A stretch of DNA of 64,000 nucleotides from Xanthomonas citri pv. mangiferaeindicae (GCA_002240395.1 CP016836.1:2356001-2420000), one strand, 5' to 3'. Counted from the stretch's first letter, positions 54,202 to 63,290 are shown. Notes: generated from the sequence alone by a model not told the origin. Made by a program: numbers and translations.

Positions 54202-56439
54202 ATGCAGCGCGACAGCGACAAGGCGCGCGGGCGGCGCGTGGGCGACGATGTGTCGGCCGCGCGCCGACGTGTGCGAGAGGGCCCGCCGATGACGAGCAGC
54301 GAACGTGCGCGTGCGATTCCCGGCCACGGTTGGGTGCTGGCCGGCTGCCTGCTGGTATTGCTGGGCCTGTTCGTCGCGCTGGTCGCCTCCACCCAGTTGC
54401 GGCCGGGCGAGCGCCGCGCGGTCGAGGTCCTGCCACCGGCGCCCGACGCGTCCCCCGGGGCAGAGGCACGCCTGCGCTTCACGCTGCCGAGCGGCGATGC
54501 CGCCGGTGGGCGCTGGGCACTGTGGTTTCCCCGTGAGATGGTCGAGGGGCTGCAGTTGCAAGCCGCCGATGGCTGGCGCAGCGAGCCGCGTGGCTTTTTC
54601 CAGGTCGGCGACGACGAGGGCATGTTGCCGACTGGCTATGGCTTCGTGCTGCCGGAGTGGCAGGGCCCGGTGGAACTGACGCTGCATGCCGACCGGCCGC
54701 TTCCGGCGACGATGCGGCCGGTGCTGGCCCGCGCCGTCGACGTGCGGCGGATCGAGCGCTCGGGCGTCGCGCTGGCTGGCGCCGTCTATGGTGGGTTGCT
54801 GGCGTTGGCGGCGATGGCGCTGGCGCTGGCGCACGCCTCGCGCGACCGCCTGTTCGTGGGGTTCTTCGGCTATGTGGTCGTGCTGGTGCTGCTGCTGCAG
54901 GCCCGCAACGGGCATCTGTACGGGCTGCCCGGCGCATCGCTGCTGGGGGCGTGGCGCGAGCAGGGCGTTTCGGCACTGGCGCTGCTCTATGCCGCGGTCT
55001 GGCTGTCACTTGTGCGTGCCTACGCGATGCCCGGACGTGACGACCGTCTGGTGCGTATCGTCCGCGTACTGGCGATGGTATTGGCGGCGCTGGCTGCGGT
55101 CTGCGCCCTGCGCTTGCCGGCGCTCGATGGCGTCATCGAGCGCATCACTGCCTACGGCTGGCTGCTGGCGGGCATCGCGGGGCTGGCGATGCTGGTCGAT
55201 GGTGCACGCCGCGGCGTCGTCTTGGCCGGTTGGTTGCTGGTGACCGCATTCGTGCCAGTCATCGCCGCTGCCTGGGCCGCCCTGGTCCGGCACGGGCTCG
55301 CCGCCGACGTGCCGCTCGTCCACCTGGGGTATCAGGGCGGCGCGGTCGCGTTCGTCCTGGTGCTGGGGCTGGCCCTGGTGCAGCGGATCGGCGACTACCG
55401 CGACCAGCGCGATCGCGACCGGATCGCGCGGATGGAGACCGAGCGCCGCATGCGCCGCGAGGCGGCCCGCGCGAATCTGTCGGCGGCCCTGCAGGCCCAG
55501 CTCGACGGGCTGGATGCGGGGGAGCTGCCGGCCTGCGGCTTTCGCTTGCTGGTCGAGCACCTGATGCCGCTGGTGCCCGCCGAGTCGTGTGCGGTGCTGT
55601 TGCGCGGCTATCTCGGTGTGGACCAGGTCTTCGTCGAGCCGGCCGGCGTGGCCGGGCGCGTCGAACGCAGCCTGGCCTCGCGCGAGCAGGCCTTGCGCCG
55701 GCTGGCGGTTGCCGGCGTGGCGACCCAGCAACCTGCGCCGGACGAGGGGCGCGGGCCGGCGGTCGAGGCGTGGGTGCCGCTGCAGATGCGCACGCCGGTC
55801 TGGGGCGTGCTGGTGATGCGCCGTGCCGGCGACGCCGGGTTTCTGCCTGAGGACATGGCGCTGATCGCCGAACTGCTGCGGCTGGTGCAGCAGCACGTCG
55901 ACCAGGCGGCGGCCGCGCTCAAGCTGCGCCGCTCGGCCGAGATGGACGCACTGACTGGCACCATGAACCGCCGCATGCTTGACCAGTGGGTGGCGCGGAT
56001 CTTCGCCGATGCGGAACGCGACGAACGGCCGGTCTCGGTGCTGTTCGTCGACCTGGACCACTTCAAGTCGGTCAACGATCGCTACGGCCACGCCTGCGGC
56101 GACGACTGCTTGCGCCGGGTCGCGGCCGCGCTGCAAGGCGCATTGAGCGACGGCGCGGTGTTCGGCCGTTACGGCGGCGAGGAGTTCATGGTCGTGCTGC
56201 CGGGCCTGGAGGGCGCGCGGGCGCGGGTCATCGGCGAGCGCATGCGCATGGCGGTCGAGGAGGTCGATGTCCGCCACGAGGGCACGCGCGTCGGGCTGTC
56301 GGTCAGCATCGGCATCGCGACCCGACGTCGCGGCGAACGCACCGCCGCCGAGACGCTGGCGCGCGCCGACAAGGCGCTCTACGCCGCCAAGCACGAGGGC
56401 AGGAATCGCGTCCGGATGGCGCCGGCCGTCTTCGCCTGA
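54202..56439 (+). CDS. Membrane-bound diguanylate cyclase (7TM-GAF-GGDEF)
   Basis: 745 residues from the ATG at 54202 (GGAAGGAG just upstream; ATG 54289 also possible). Layout: one N-terminal membrane segment, a periplasmic beta-rich region (about 60-180), seven membrane segments of 7TMR-DISM type (about 190-390), a GAF-like domain (about 430-575) and a GGDEF domain with intact active site GGEEF at 658-662. The DxLTGxxNRR and SVLFVDLDHFKSVND motifs are also intact. The RxxD inhibitory site expected five residues before GGEEF is absent. It should make cyclic di-GMP, relevant to pili and surface behaviour. Confidence 0.88.
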   Translation: MQRDSDKARGRRVGDDVSAARRRVREGPPMTSSERARAIPGHGWVLAGCLLVLLGLFVALVASTQLRPGERRAVEVLPPAPDASPGAEARLRFTLPSGDAAGGRWALWFPREMVEGLQLQAADGWRSEPRGFFQVGDDEGMLPTGYGFVLPEWQGPVELTLHADRPLPATMRPVLARAVDVRRIERSGVALAGAVYGGLLALAAMALALAHASRDRLFVGFFGYVVVLVLLLQARNGHLYGLPGASLLGAWREQGVSALALLYAAVWLSLVRAYAMPGRDDRLVRIVRVLAMVLAALAAVCALRLPALDGVIERITAYGWLLAGIAGLAMLVDGARRGVVLAGWLLVTAFVPVIAAAWAALVRHGLAADVPLVHLGYQGGAVAFVLVLGLALVQRIGDYRDQRDRDRIARMETERRMRREAARANLSAALQAQLDGLDAGELPACGFRLLVEHLMPLVPAESCAVLLRGYLGVDQVFVEPAGVAGRVERSLASREQALRRLAVAGVATQQPAPDEGRGPAVEAWVPLQMRTPVWGVLVMRRAGDAGFLPEDMALIAELLRLVQQHVDQAAAALKLRRSAEMDALTGTMNRRMLDQWVARIFADAERDERPVSVLFVDLDHFKSVNDRYGHACGDDCLRRVAAALQGALSDGAVFGRYGGEEFMVVLPGLEGARARVIGERMRMAVEEVDVRHEGTRVGLSVSIGIATRRRGERTAAETLARADKALYAAKHEGRNRVRMAPAVFA

Positions 56440-56499
56440 GGTGCCGGCCGGGGGCAGGGCGCTGCTACGCTGCCGCTCCCCCATCGCTGGATCGGTGCC

Positions 56500-57432
56500 A
56501 TGCAGGACGTTCCCGCCGGCCGCGCTGCACTCGCGAGCATGTTGGCCGGCGCCGTGTTGATCGGCAGCAACGGCCTGATGGTGCGCTTGGCCGGCACGCC
56601 GCCGACGATCTCGGCGTTCTACCGCATGCTGTTCGCCGGCGCCCTGCTCACGCTCTGGGTCGCGCTGCGTCGCGATTGGCGGCCGATTCCGGCACGGCTA
56701 TGGTGGCTGGCGCTGTTGCCCGCCGCCGCGTTCGCGGCCGACCTGTGGCTGTGGCATCGCAGCATCCTGCTGATCGGCCCCGGCCTGGCAACGCTGCTGG
56801 CCAATGCGCAGGTGTTCTTCATGGCGCTTGCCGGGATGGTGCTGTTCGGCGAACGCCTGGGACCGCGCTTTCTGGGCGGCATCGTGCTCGCCTTCGCGGG
56901 GCTGTGGCTGCTGCTGGGTGCCGACTGGGCCGCGCTGCCGGCCGACTACCGCTGGGGCGTGTGGCTGGGGCTGGGAACCGGACTGTGCTACGCGGTCTAC
57001 AACGTCGGTCTGCGCCAGGTGCAGCGCGCCGGACAGCGGCTGGCGCCGCTGCGCGCCGCGCCGATCGCGCAGGTGCTGGCGCTGGTGTCGCTGCTGTGCG
57101 CGGTGCTGCTGGGGCTGGCGGGTCTGGCCGAGGGCGTGTCGTTCGCGATCCCGAGCTGGCGTGCCCTGGCCTGGTTGCTGTTGCTGGCCGGGCTCGGGCA
57201 TTGCCTGAGCTGGATGCTGATCTCGCGGGCGATGCAGCAGTTGCCGGTCGCACTGGTGGGCCTGTTGCTGCTTGCCCAGCCGGTGTGCGCGTTCGTGCTC
57301 GATCTGGTGGTGTTGCAGCGGCCGACGGTGCCGCGCGAATGGCTGGGGCTGGCCTGCACGCTGGCGGGCATCTTCCTCGCCGGGCTGAAGGGCAGCGATC
57401 GCGCGCGGGCATCTGAGCCGCAGCGCCCTTGA
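56500..57432 (+). CDS. EamA/DMT family transporter
   Basis: 310 residues, ten membrane helices in two EamA repeats of five. First repeat has GAVLIGSNGLMVRLAGTPPTISAFYRMLFAG and LLANAQVFFMALAGMVLFGERL; the second ends VGLLLLAQPVCAFVLDLVVLQRPTV. Substrate unknown. Between the cyclase (60 bases) and msrA (63 bases). Confidence 0.88.
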   Translation: MQDVPAGRAALASMLAGAVLIGSNGLMVRLAGTPPTISAFYRMLFAGALLTLWVALRRDWRPIPARLWWLALLPAAAFAADLWLWHRSILLIGPGLATLLANAQVFFMALAGMVLFGERLGPRFLGGIVLAFAGLWLLLGADWAALPADYRWGVWLGLGTGLCYAVYNVGLRQVQRAGQRLAPLRAAPIAQVLALVSLLCAVLLGLAGLAEGVSFAIPSWRALAWLLLLAGLGHCLSWMLISRAMQQLPVALVGLLLLAQPVCAFVLDLVVLQRPTVPREWLGLACTLAGIFLAGLKGSDRARASEPQRP

Positions 57433-57495
57433 ACCCCGGGTCGGCATGCCGCATCCATGAGAGGCGGCGACCGGCCGCATCCGCAGGAGGGTTCG

Positions 57496-58152
<657 letters not shown>

Positions 58153-58173
58153 CGTCGCCGATGCGCGGCTGGC

Positions 58174-59094
58174 TCAGGCGGCGCGTGGCGCCGCCGGGTC
58201 GAGCAAGCCTGCCGGCAGCGCACGCAGCGCTTCGGCCAGCCGCAGCAGGAAATCGTGCATCGCCGAGCTGCGCCGCCATACCATCGCGATCCGCCGTGTC
58301 GGGCGGGTGTCGCTGAAGTCGAGCAGGTGCAGATGCGGTGACGGCGCCACCGGCGGCTTGGTCGCGAGCACCGGCAGCAGGGTCACGCCGACGTTCGCGG
58401 CGACCATCTGGCGCAGCGTCTCCAGACTCGTGGCGCGGAATTCGGCATGCTCGGCGGCGCCGGACAATCGGCACACGTCCAATGCCTGCTCGCGCATGCA
58501 GTGGCCGTCCTCGAGCAGCAGCAGCTTCTGCTGCGACAGCGCCGGCAGGTCCAGCCGGTCCTGCGCGGCCAGCGGATGCCGGTCGGACACGGCGAGCACG
58601 AACGGCTCCTCGAACAGGAACTGCGTGTGCAGTTGCTCGTCGTCGAGCGGCAACGCAAGAATCGCCGCGTCGAGCCGGCCGTCGTGCAGGCGCGACAGCA
58701 GCACGTCGCTCTTCTCCTCGATCAGCAGCAGCTCGAGCTCGGGGAACCGTGCACGCACCAGCGGCACGGCGTGCGGCAGCAGGTAGGGGCCGAGCGTGGG
58801 AAACACGCCGAGTCGGATCGAGCCGGCCTCAGGATCGGCGCTACGTCGCGCGACGTCCTTCATCTGCTCGATGTCGGCGACGATCCGCCGCGCGCGCTCG
58901 GCGATCTGCTGGCCGGTCGGGGTCAGCATGACCTTGCGCGGCGCCCGTTCGACCAGCGCCACGCCCAGTTCCTCCTCCAACTTGCGGATCTGCGTCGACA
59001 GCGTCGGCTGGCTGACGAAGCAGCTGGCCGCGGCGCGGCCGAAATGCCGATGTTCGGCCAATGCGACGAAGTAGCGCAGATCCCGCAGATTCAT
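58174..59094 (-). CDS. oxyR: Hydrogen peroxide-sensing regulator OxyR
   Basis: LysR-family regulator of 306 residues. N-terminal helix-turn-helix (FGRAAASCFVSQPTLSTQIRKLEEELG). The redox pair falls at Cys199 and Cys208 in DGHCMREQALDVC, exactly the E. coli numbering, so it should be peroxide-responsive. Downstream of ahpF by 85 bases; the ahpC-ahpF-oxyR order is known in Xanthomonas. The third gene of that group (orfX) is not present here; msrA follows instead, on the other strand. Confidence 0.95.
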   Translation of the reverse strand: MNLRDLRYFVALAEHRHFGRAAASCFVSQPTLSTQIRKLEEELGVALVERAPRKVMLTPTGQQIAERARRIVADIEQMKDVARRSADPEAGSIRLGVFPTLGPYLLPHAVPLVRARFPELELLLIEEKSDVLLSRLHDGRLDAAILALPLDDEQLHTQFLFEEPFVLAVSDRHPLAAQDRLDLPALSQQKLLLLEDGHCMREQALDVCRLSGAAEHAEFRATSLETLRQMVAANVGVTLLPVLATKPPVAPSPHLHLLDFSDTRPTRRIAMVWRRSSAMHDFLLRLAEALRALPAGLLDPAAPRAA

Positions 59095-59120
59095 CGCTGC
59101 GTGCCCCGCGCCGACGCGCT

Positions 59121-59149
59121 GCCCGGTCGCCGCGAAGCGACGACCGGGC
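59121..59149 (-). terminator. Hairpin between ahpF and oxyR
   Basis: Nine-base arms GCCCGGTCG and CGACCGGGC with an 11-base loop. It lies 31 bases past the ahpF stop and 27 before the oxyR start. No T-run follows, so it may be an mRNA-processing or partial attenuation structure rather than a true terminator. Confidence 0.4.
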
Positions 59150-59179
59150 AGGCCGCATGGTCTGCGGGCGCGCCCATGC

Positions 59180-60760
59180 TCAGGCGGCCGCGGCCTGAGC
59201 GGCCGGCGCGGAGTGCCGGATCAGATGGTCGAACGCGCTCAGCGCCGCCTTCGACCCTTCACCCATCGCGATGACGATCTGCTTGTAAGGCACTGTGGTC
59301 GCATCGCCGGCGGCGAACACGCCCGGCACGCTGGTCTGGCCGCGGGCATCGACGACGATCTCGCCGCGCGGGCTCAGCTCGACCACGCCCTTCAACCATT
59401 CGGTATTGGGCAGCAGGCCGATCTGCACGAACACGCCTTCGAGCTCGACACGATGGTCGCTGCCGCCAACGCGGTCGCGGTACACCAGACCATTGACCCG
59501 GCTGCCGTCGCCGAGCACCTCGGTGGTCTGCGCGCTGGTGACGATGCGCACATTCGCCAGGCTGCGCAGCTTGCGCTGCAGCACCTCGTCGGCGCGCAGC
59601 TGCGCGTCGAACTCGATCAGCGTGACGTGGGCGACGATGCCGGCCAGGTCGATCGCAGCCTCGACGCCGGAGTTGCCGCCGCCGATCACCGCCACGCGCT
59701 TGCCCTTGAACAGCGGTCCGTCGCAATGCGGGCAGTAGGCTACGCCCTTGTTGCGGTACTGGTCCTCACCCGGCACGTTCATCTGCCGCCAGCGCGCGCC
59801 AGTGGCCAGCACGACGGTACGCGAGCGCAGCGACGCGCCGTTCTCCAGTTGCACCTCGATCAGCCCGTCGTCGCCGGCCGGCACCAGCCGCGTGCCGCGC
59901 TGCAGGTTCATGATGTCGACCTCGTACTCACGCACGTGTTGCTCGAGTGCAGTGGCGAGCTTCGGGCCCTCGGTCTCCTTGACCGAGATGAAATTCTCGA
60001 TCGCCATCGTGTCGAGCACCTGGCCGCCGAAACGCTCTGCGGCGATACCGGTACGGATGCCCTTGCGCGCGGCGTAGATCGCCGCGGCCGCGCCAGCCGG
60101 ACCGCCGCCCACGACCAGCACCTCGAACGGCGCCTTGTCGGCGATCTTTGCGGCCTCGCGTTTCGCCGCACCGGTGTCGAGCTTGGCGACGATCTGCTCG
60201 AGCGTCATCCGGCCCTGATCGAACTTTTCGCCGTTGAGGAACACGGTGGGCACCGACATGATCTCGCGCGCCTCGACTTCGTCCTGGAACAGGGCGCCGT
60301 CGATGGCCACGTGGCGGATGCGTGGATTGAGTACCGCCGCCAGATTCAGCGCCTGCACCACGTCCGGGCAGTTCTGGCACGACAACGAGTAATAGGTTTC
60401 GAACAGGTAGTCGCCCTCGAGCGCGGCGACCTGTTCGAGCGTCTCCTGCGCGGCCTTCGACGGATGGCCGCCGACCTGCAGCAGCGCCAGCACCAGCGAG
60501 GTGAACTCATGCCCCATCGGCAGGCCGGCGAAGCGCAGCGAAATGTCGTGACCGGGCGAGGTCAGCGCGAACGACGGACGCCGCGCGTCGTCGCCGTCCA
60601 GGTCGATCGTGATGCGATCGCTGGCTTCGGCGAGGTCGTCGAGCAGGCTGCGCAGCTCGGCGGACTTGGGGCCGTCGTCGAGCGAGGCCACGATGTGGAT
60701 CGGGCGCACGGCGCGGGCCAGGTAGCCCTTGAGCTGGGCTTTGAGGTCGGCTTCCAACAT
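59180..60760 (-). CDS. ahpF: Alkyl hydroperoxide reductase subunit F
   Basis: NADH-dependent flavoprotein that reduces AhpC. 526 residues: tandem thioredoxin-fold N-terminal domain with CxxC in LSCQNCPD (about residue 130), FAD-binding VLVVGGGPAGAAAAIYAARKG, redox CxxC in AYCPHCDGPLF, NADH motif VAVIGGGNSGVEAAIDLAG and final GVFAAGDATTV. Start at 60760 has CAGGAG upstream. The 172-base gap to ahpC contains three hairpins. Confidence 0.96.
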   Translation of the reverse strand: MLEADLKAQLKGYLARAVRPIHIVASLDDGPKSAELRSLLDDLAEASDRITIDLDGDDARRPSFALTSPGHDISLRFAGLPMGHEFTSLVLALLQVGGHPSKAAQETLEQVAALEGDYLFETYYSLSCQNCPDVVQALNLAAVLNPRIRHVAIDGALFQDEVEAREIMSVPTVFLNGEKFDQGRMTLEQIVAKLDTGAAKREAAKIADKAPFEVLVVGGGPAGAAAAIYAARKGIRTGIAAERFGGQVLDTMAIENFISVKETEGPKLATALEQHVREYEVDIMNLQRGTRLVPAGDDGLIEVQLENGASLRSRTVVLATGARWRQMNVPGEDQYRNKGVAYCPHCDGPLFKGKRVAVIGGGNSGVEAAIDLAGIVAHVTLIEFDAQLRADEVLQRKLRSLANVRIVTSAQTTEVLGDGSRVNGLVYRDRVGGSDHRVELEGVFVQIGLLPNTEWLKGVVELSPRGEIVVDARGQTSVPGVFAAGDATTVPYKQIVIAMGEGSKAALSAFDHLIRHSAPAAQAAAA

Positions 60761-60827
60761 GGTCGGCTCCTGGAGGCAGGGTGGGGCGGTACGCGACGTG
60801 CCGTGATGGCACATCGGACGGCGGGAG

Positions 60828-60922
60828 GGAGGCGAACCGGAGACCGCGCGAGCGCACACGGGCTCCGGTTCGCCTCCATCCCCGAAACGGGGACGGAGGC
60901 GGCCGCGGCAGGCGCCGCGGCC
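60828..60922 (-). other. Three hairpins in the ahpC-ahpF gap, two mutually exclusive
   Basis: In order of transcription. First, arms GGCCGCGGC / GCCGCGGCC with a four-base loop, at 60901-60922, ten bases after the ahpC stop. Second, GCCTCC..CCCCG / CGGGG..GGAGGC around AAA, at 60872-60900. Third, a 15-base perfect stem 60828-60842 with 60863-60877. The second and third share bases 60872-60877, so only one can form at a time. This may stop or tune read-through into ahpF. Confidence 0.6.
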
Positions 60923-60932
60923 GGCACGCGGA

Positions 60933-61496
60933 TCAGATCTTGCCGACCAGATCCAGCGACGGTGCGAGGGTCTTCTCGCCTTCCTTCCACTTGGCCGGGC
61001 AGACCTCGTTGGGATGGGCGGCAACGTACTGGGCGGCCTTGAGCTTGCGCAGGGTCTCGGTCACGTCGCGGGCGATCGCGTTGTCGTGGATTTCCAGCGT
61101 CTTGATCACGCCGTCGGGGTTGATGATGAATGTGCCGCGCAGTGCGAGGCCTTCTTCCTCGATGTGCACGCCGAACGCGCGCGTCAGCTGGTGGGTGGGG
61201 TCGCCGACCAGCGGGAACTGCGCCTTGCCGACGGCAGGCGAAGTCTCGTGCCACACCTTGTGCGAGAAGTGCGTGTCGGTGGTGACGATGTAGACCTCGG
61301 CGCCGGCCTTCTGGAACTCGGCGTAATGCTCGGCCGCGTCCTCGACCTCGGTCGGGCAATTGAACGTGAAGGCGGCCGGCATGAAGATCAGCACCGACCA
61401 CTTGCCCTTCAGGCTCTCGTTGCTGACTTCGACGAACTCGCCGTTCTGGAACGCGGTGGCCTTGAACGGCTTGATCTCGGTGTTGATGAGGGACAT
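60933..61496 (-). CDS. ahpC: Alkyl hydroperoxide reductase subunit C (peroxiredoxin)
   Basis: Two-cysteine peroxiredoxin detoxifying peroxides. 187 residues, same as E. coli. Peroxidatic cysteine in FTFNCPTE (Cys47), resolving cysteine in NEVCPAKW (Cys166). AAGGAG lies seven bases before the ATG. The upstream region has an OxyR-like site and promoter, so peroxide induction is expected. Confidence 0.97.
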   Translation of the reverse strand: MSLINTEIKPFKATAFQNGEFVEVSNESLKGKWSVLIFMPAAFTFNCPTEVEDAAEHYAEFQKAGAEVYIVTTDTHFSHKVWHETSPAVGKAQFPLVGDPTHQLTRAFGVHIEEEGLALRGTFIINPDGVIKTLEIHDNAIARDVTETLRKLKAAQYVAAHPNEVCPAKWKEGEKTLAPSLDLVGKI

Positions 61497-61562
61497 GAAA
61501 ACTCCTTGGGTGAAGAGGGTGCGGCCGTGGACGGCCGGCGGCCGGAGAGACCGGCTGCGCAT

Positions 61563-61591
61563 AGGTTAGGCGCGCTCTATCGATATGTAAA
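61563..61591 (-). promoter_or_regulatory. Putative ahpC promoter
   Basis: On the minus strand, TTTACA (61591-61586) as -35 and TAACCT (61568-61563) as -10, separated by 17 bases. The transcript would start about 60 bases before the ahpC ATG. The -10 is weak, as expected for an activator-dependent promoter. Confidence 0.5.
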
Positions 61592-61628
61592 ATCGATAAG
61601 TCGAATCCTATCGATAGGTTCAGGCTAT
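61592..61628 (-). promoter_or_regulatory. Candidate OxyR-binding site upstream of ahpC
   Basis: The OxyR consensus has four tetramers, ATAG and CTAT alternating, each seven bases apart. Here ATCG (61592), GAAT (61603), ATAG (61614) and CTAT (61625) fall at that spacing; the last two are perfect. The site ends exactly at the proposed -35 of ahpC, where OxyR normally contacts polymerase. The motif CTATCGAT occurs three times in this AT-rich stretch. Assigned by eye. Confidence 0.55.
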
Positions 61629-61654
61629 CGATTGTGGGTGCGGCGAGTACGACA

Positions 61655-61804
61655 ATGAAAACGCTTGCAATGACTGCTGCACTGCAGCAATATCAGGCGC
61701 AAGGGGCTGGTCGACGTGCTATCGCCGCCCAGCCCAGGCGGTCCAGGCCGCACACCCCGTTCCGTGTCCGTACCTCCCTCCCACACGTGTCACGGAATCT
61801 TTGA
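61655..61804 (+). CDS. Small candidate ORF divergent from ahpC
   Basis: 49 codons (MKTLAMTAALQQYQ at the start, then rich in arginine, proline and serine, ending HVSRNL). The stop lies in the first bases of a strong terminator stem, so the transcription unit fits the ORF closely. It is divergent from ahpC and shares its regulatory gap. The ribosome site is weak (GGCGAG). I recognise no family; the transcript might instead be a small RNA. Confidence 0.35.
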   Translation: MKTLAMTAALQQYQAQGAGRRAIAAQPRRSRPHTPFRVRTSLPHVSRNL

Positions 61805-61829
61805 AGGCGGCTTCGGCCGCCTTCATTTT
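61803..61829 (+). terminator. Intrinsic terminator with TTCG tetraloop
   Basis: Perfect nine-base arms GAAGGCGGC and GCCGCCTTC around the stable tetraloop TTCG, followed by ATTTT. The T-run is on the plus strand, so it ends a plus-strand transcript, although no recognised gene precedes it; only the 49-codon ORF does. Confidence 0.75.
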
Positions 61830-61942
61830 GTCTATCTGCAGTGCGAGGACGGGCTGATGGGCAGCCGCCTGCTGGCCGGAAACCGCTCTCCCCTCTGCAA
61901 GGCCGCTGCACGGTCCGGCCACGCAAAGCGCGCGTGGCGCTC

Positions 61943-61980
61943 GCATGGATGCGCGGCAATGCCGCGCACACCATCCATGC
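61943..61980. repeat. Nested imperfect palindrome
   Basis: Outer arms GCATGGATG (61943-61951) and CATCCATGC (61972-61980) enclose inner arms CGCGGC and GCCGCG with loop AAT; a five-base bulge lies on the right side. Shape and size resemble REP-type elements; no second copy was noticed in this window. Confidence 0.6.
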
Positions 61981-62177
61981 TTTCCCTGCCTTGACTCGGG
62001 CGCGCACCATCCATGGCGCGCTTGACGCGGTCACCGGTCACCAGTCCGCTGCCATGAACGCTTGCAACCCGACTTCGGATGGACGTCGTAGTCGCCCGCT
62101 GGACGAGTCGCTGGCCGTCGGCCTCAGTGTGTCGTAGTGGCCGCCGAACACGACCCGGCTCGATCAGTCAGCATAAA

Positions 62178-62229
62178 ACCGGGGTCAGAGTGCAATTTCG
62201 CGGGACGAAAATTGCACTCTGACCCCGGT
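62178..62229. repeat. 21-bp perfect inverted repeat with 10-base loop (REP-like)
   Basis: Left arm 62178-62198 (core GGGGTCAGAGTGCAATTT) pairs perfectly with right arm 62209-62229; loop 62199-62208. It lies alone in the intergenic region. Palindromes of this kind are often dispersed extragenic repeats mobilised by REP-associated tyrosine transposases, but no transposase is nearby. No T-run follows either arm, which argues against a simple terminator. Confidence 0.75.
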
Positions 62230-62393
62230 GTTGTGAGGTGCGCGCGGTCGAGTCAAGGCATGCGAACGCGAGGCGTGCGTCGCGTGGCCGGACCGCGTAA
62301 CGGCCGTGAAAGAGGAGAAGGCGGCTTCTGTCGGCGGGCAGCAGCCTGTCCGAACTGGAGAATCAGTCTTCCCTCTACCCCAAAAGAAGACCC

Positions 62394-63290
62394 TCAGTCG
62401 GTCAGCGCGCGCGCCGCGTTGCGGGCTGCATCTGGTCCGGACGCTGATGTGGGCCCCGTCGTGGACACGAAGTCCAGCACCGCAGGCAGCACCGTTGGCG
62501 ATCGCGCCGGGTTGTAGAACGCCGCTGCGGGCGCGAAATGATGCGCGCCGGGCAAGACCCGCAGCGTCGAGGCCTCGCCGTGACCGCGTAGCGCGGCGTC
62601 CAGGCGCCGGCTGTTGTCCACGTCGACCGTGCGGTCGGCATCGCCGTGCACCAACAGGAATGGCGGCTCGTCGCCATCGACGAACCGCAGCGCCATCGCG
62701 TCGGGCCATTGCGTGCGCGGCCCGAACACCGGCGCCAGGCGCGGTCCGATCGAAAAATCGTAGGGACCGGCCAGACCGATCACCCCGGCCAGATCGCGCG
62801 GCACCATGCCGACTGCCGCAAGATGGCGCGCATCGGTGCCTAGCAATGCTGCGATCTGCGCCCCGGCCGAGTGCCCGGCGACAAACAGACGGCGCGGATC
62901 GCCGCCGTAGACCTGTGCATGGTCGCGCGTCCAACGCACCGCCTGCGCCGCATCGCCGACGAAATCGGGAAAGCCGGCCGCCGGATACGTGCGGTAGTCG
63001 GCGACGATCGCGACGACGCCGTGCTGCGCCAACCGGCTGCCGACGAAGCGATACTGCGCGCGGCTGCCACGCCGCCACGAACCGCCGTAGAAGAACACCA
63101 CGACCGGGGCGCCGCTGACCGGTGCAGCCGGCCGATAGACGTCGAGCGACAATGCGCGGTCGGCGTCGTAGACCACGCTGATCGCAGGTCGGTCGCTGTG
63201 CCGGTTGACGACTGCGAAGAACGCGCTCTGACAGGCGGACAGCGAGAGCGCGAACAGCGCCGCAACGCAGATGCGCAAGGTGGAAAGCAT
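62394..63290 (-). CDS. Alpha/beta hydrolase lipoprotein
   Basis: 298 residues. Signal peptide with lipobox LSLSAC (Cys20). Alpha/beta hydrolase of the esterase/lipase type: oxyanion-hole region VVFFYGGSWRRG, nucleophile Ser141 in VAGHSAGAQ, acid in VHGDADRTVD (about 217-219), and histidine in PGAHHFAP (about 250). Substrate unknown. Divergent from prmC with 67 bases between starts. Confidence 0.88.
   Translation of the reverse strand: MLSTLRICVAALFALSLSACQSAFFAVVNRHSDRPAISVVYDADRALSLDVYRPAAPVSGAPVVVFFYGGSWRRGSRAQYRFVGSRLAQHGVVAIVADYRTYPAAGFPDFVGDAAQAVRWTRDHAQVYGGDPRRLFVAGHSAGAQIAALLGTDARHLAAVGMVPRDLAGVIGLAGPYDFSIGPRLAPVFGPRTQWPDAMALRFVDGDEPPFLLVHGDADRTVDVDNSRRLDAALRGHGEASTLRVLPGAHHFAPAAAFYNPARSPTVLPAVLDFVSTTGPTSASGPDAARNAARALTD

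Larger units (their letters stand above)
61829..62393. other. Gene-poor intergenic region
   Basis: About 560 bases between the terminator and the hydrolase gene. I find no convincing coding frame. It holds a nested hairpin (61943-61980), a variant direct repeat of CACCATCCATG (61969 and near 62005), and a long inverted repeat (62178-62229). It looks like a place where palindromic elements collect. Confidence 0.6.
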
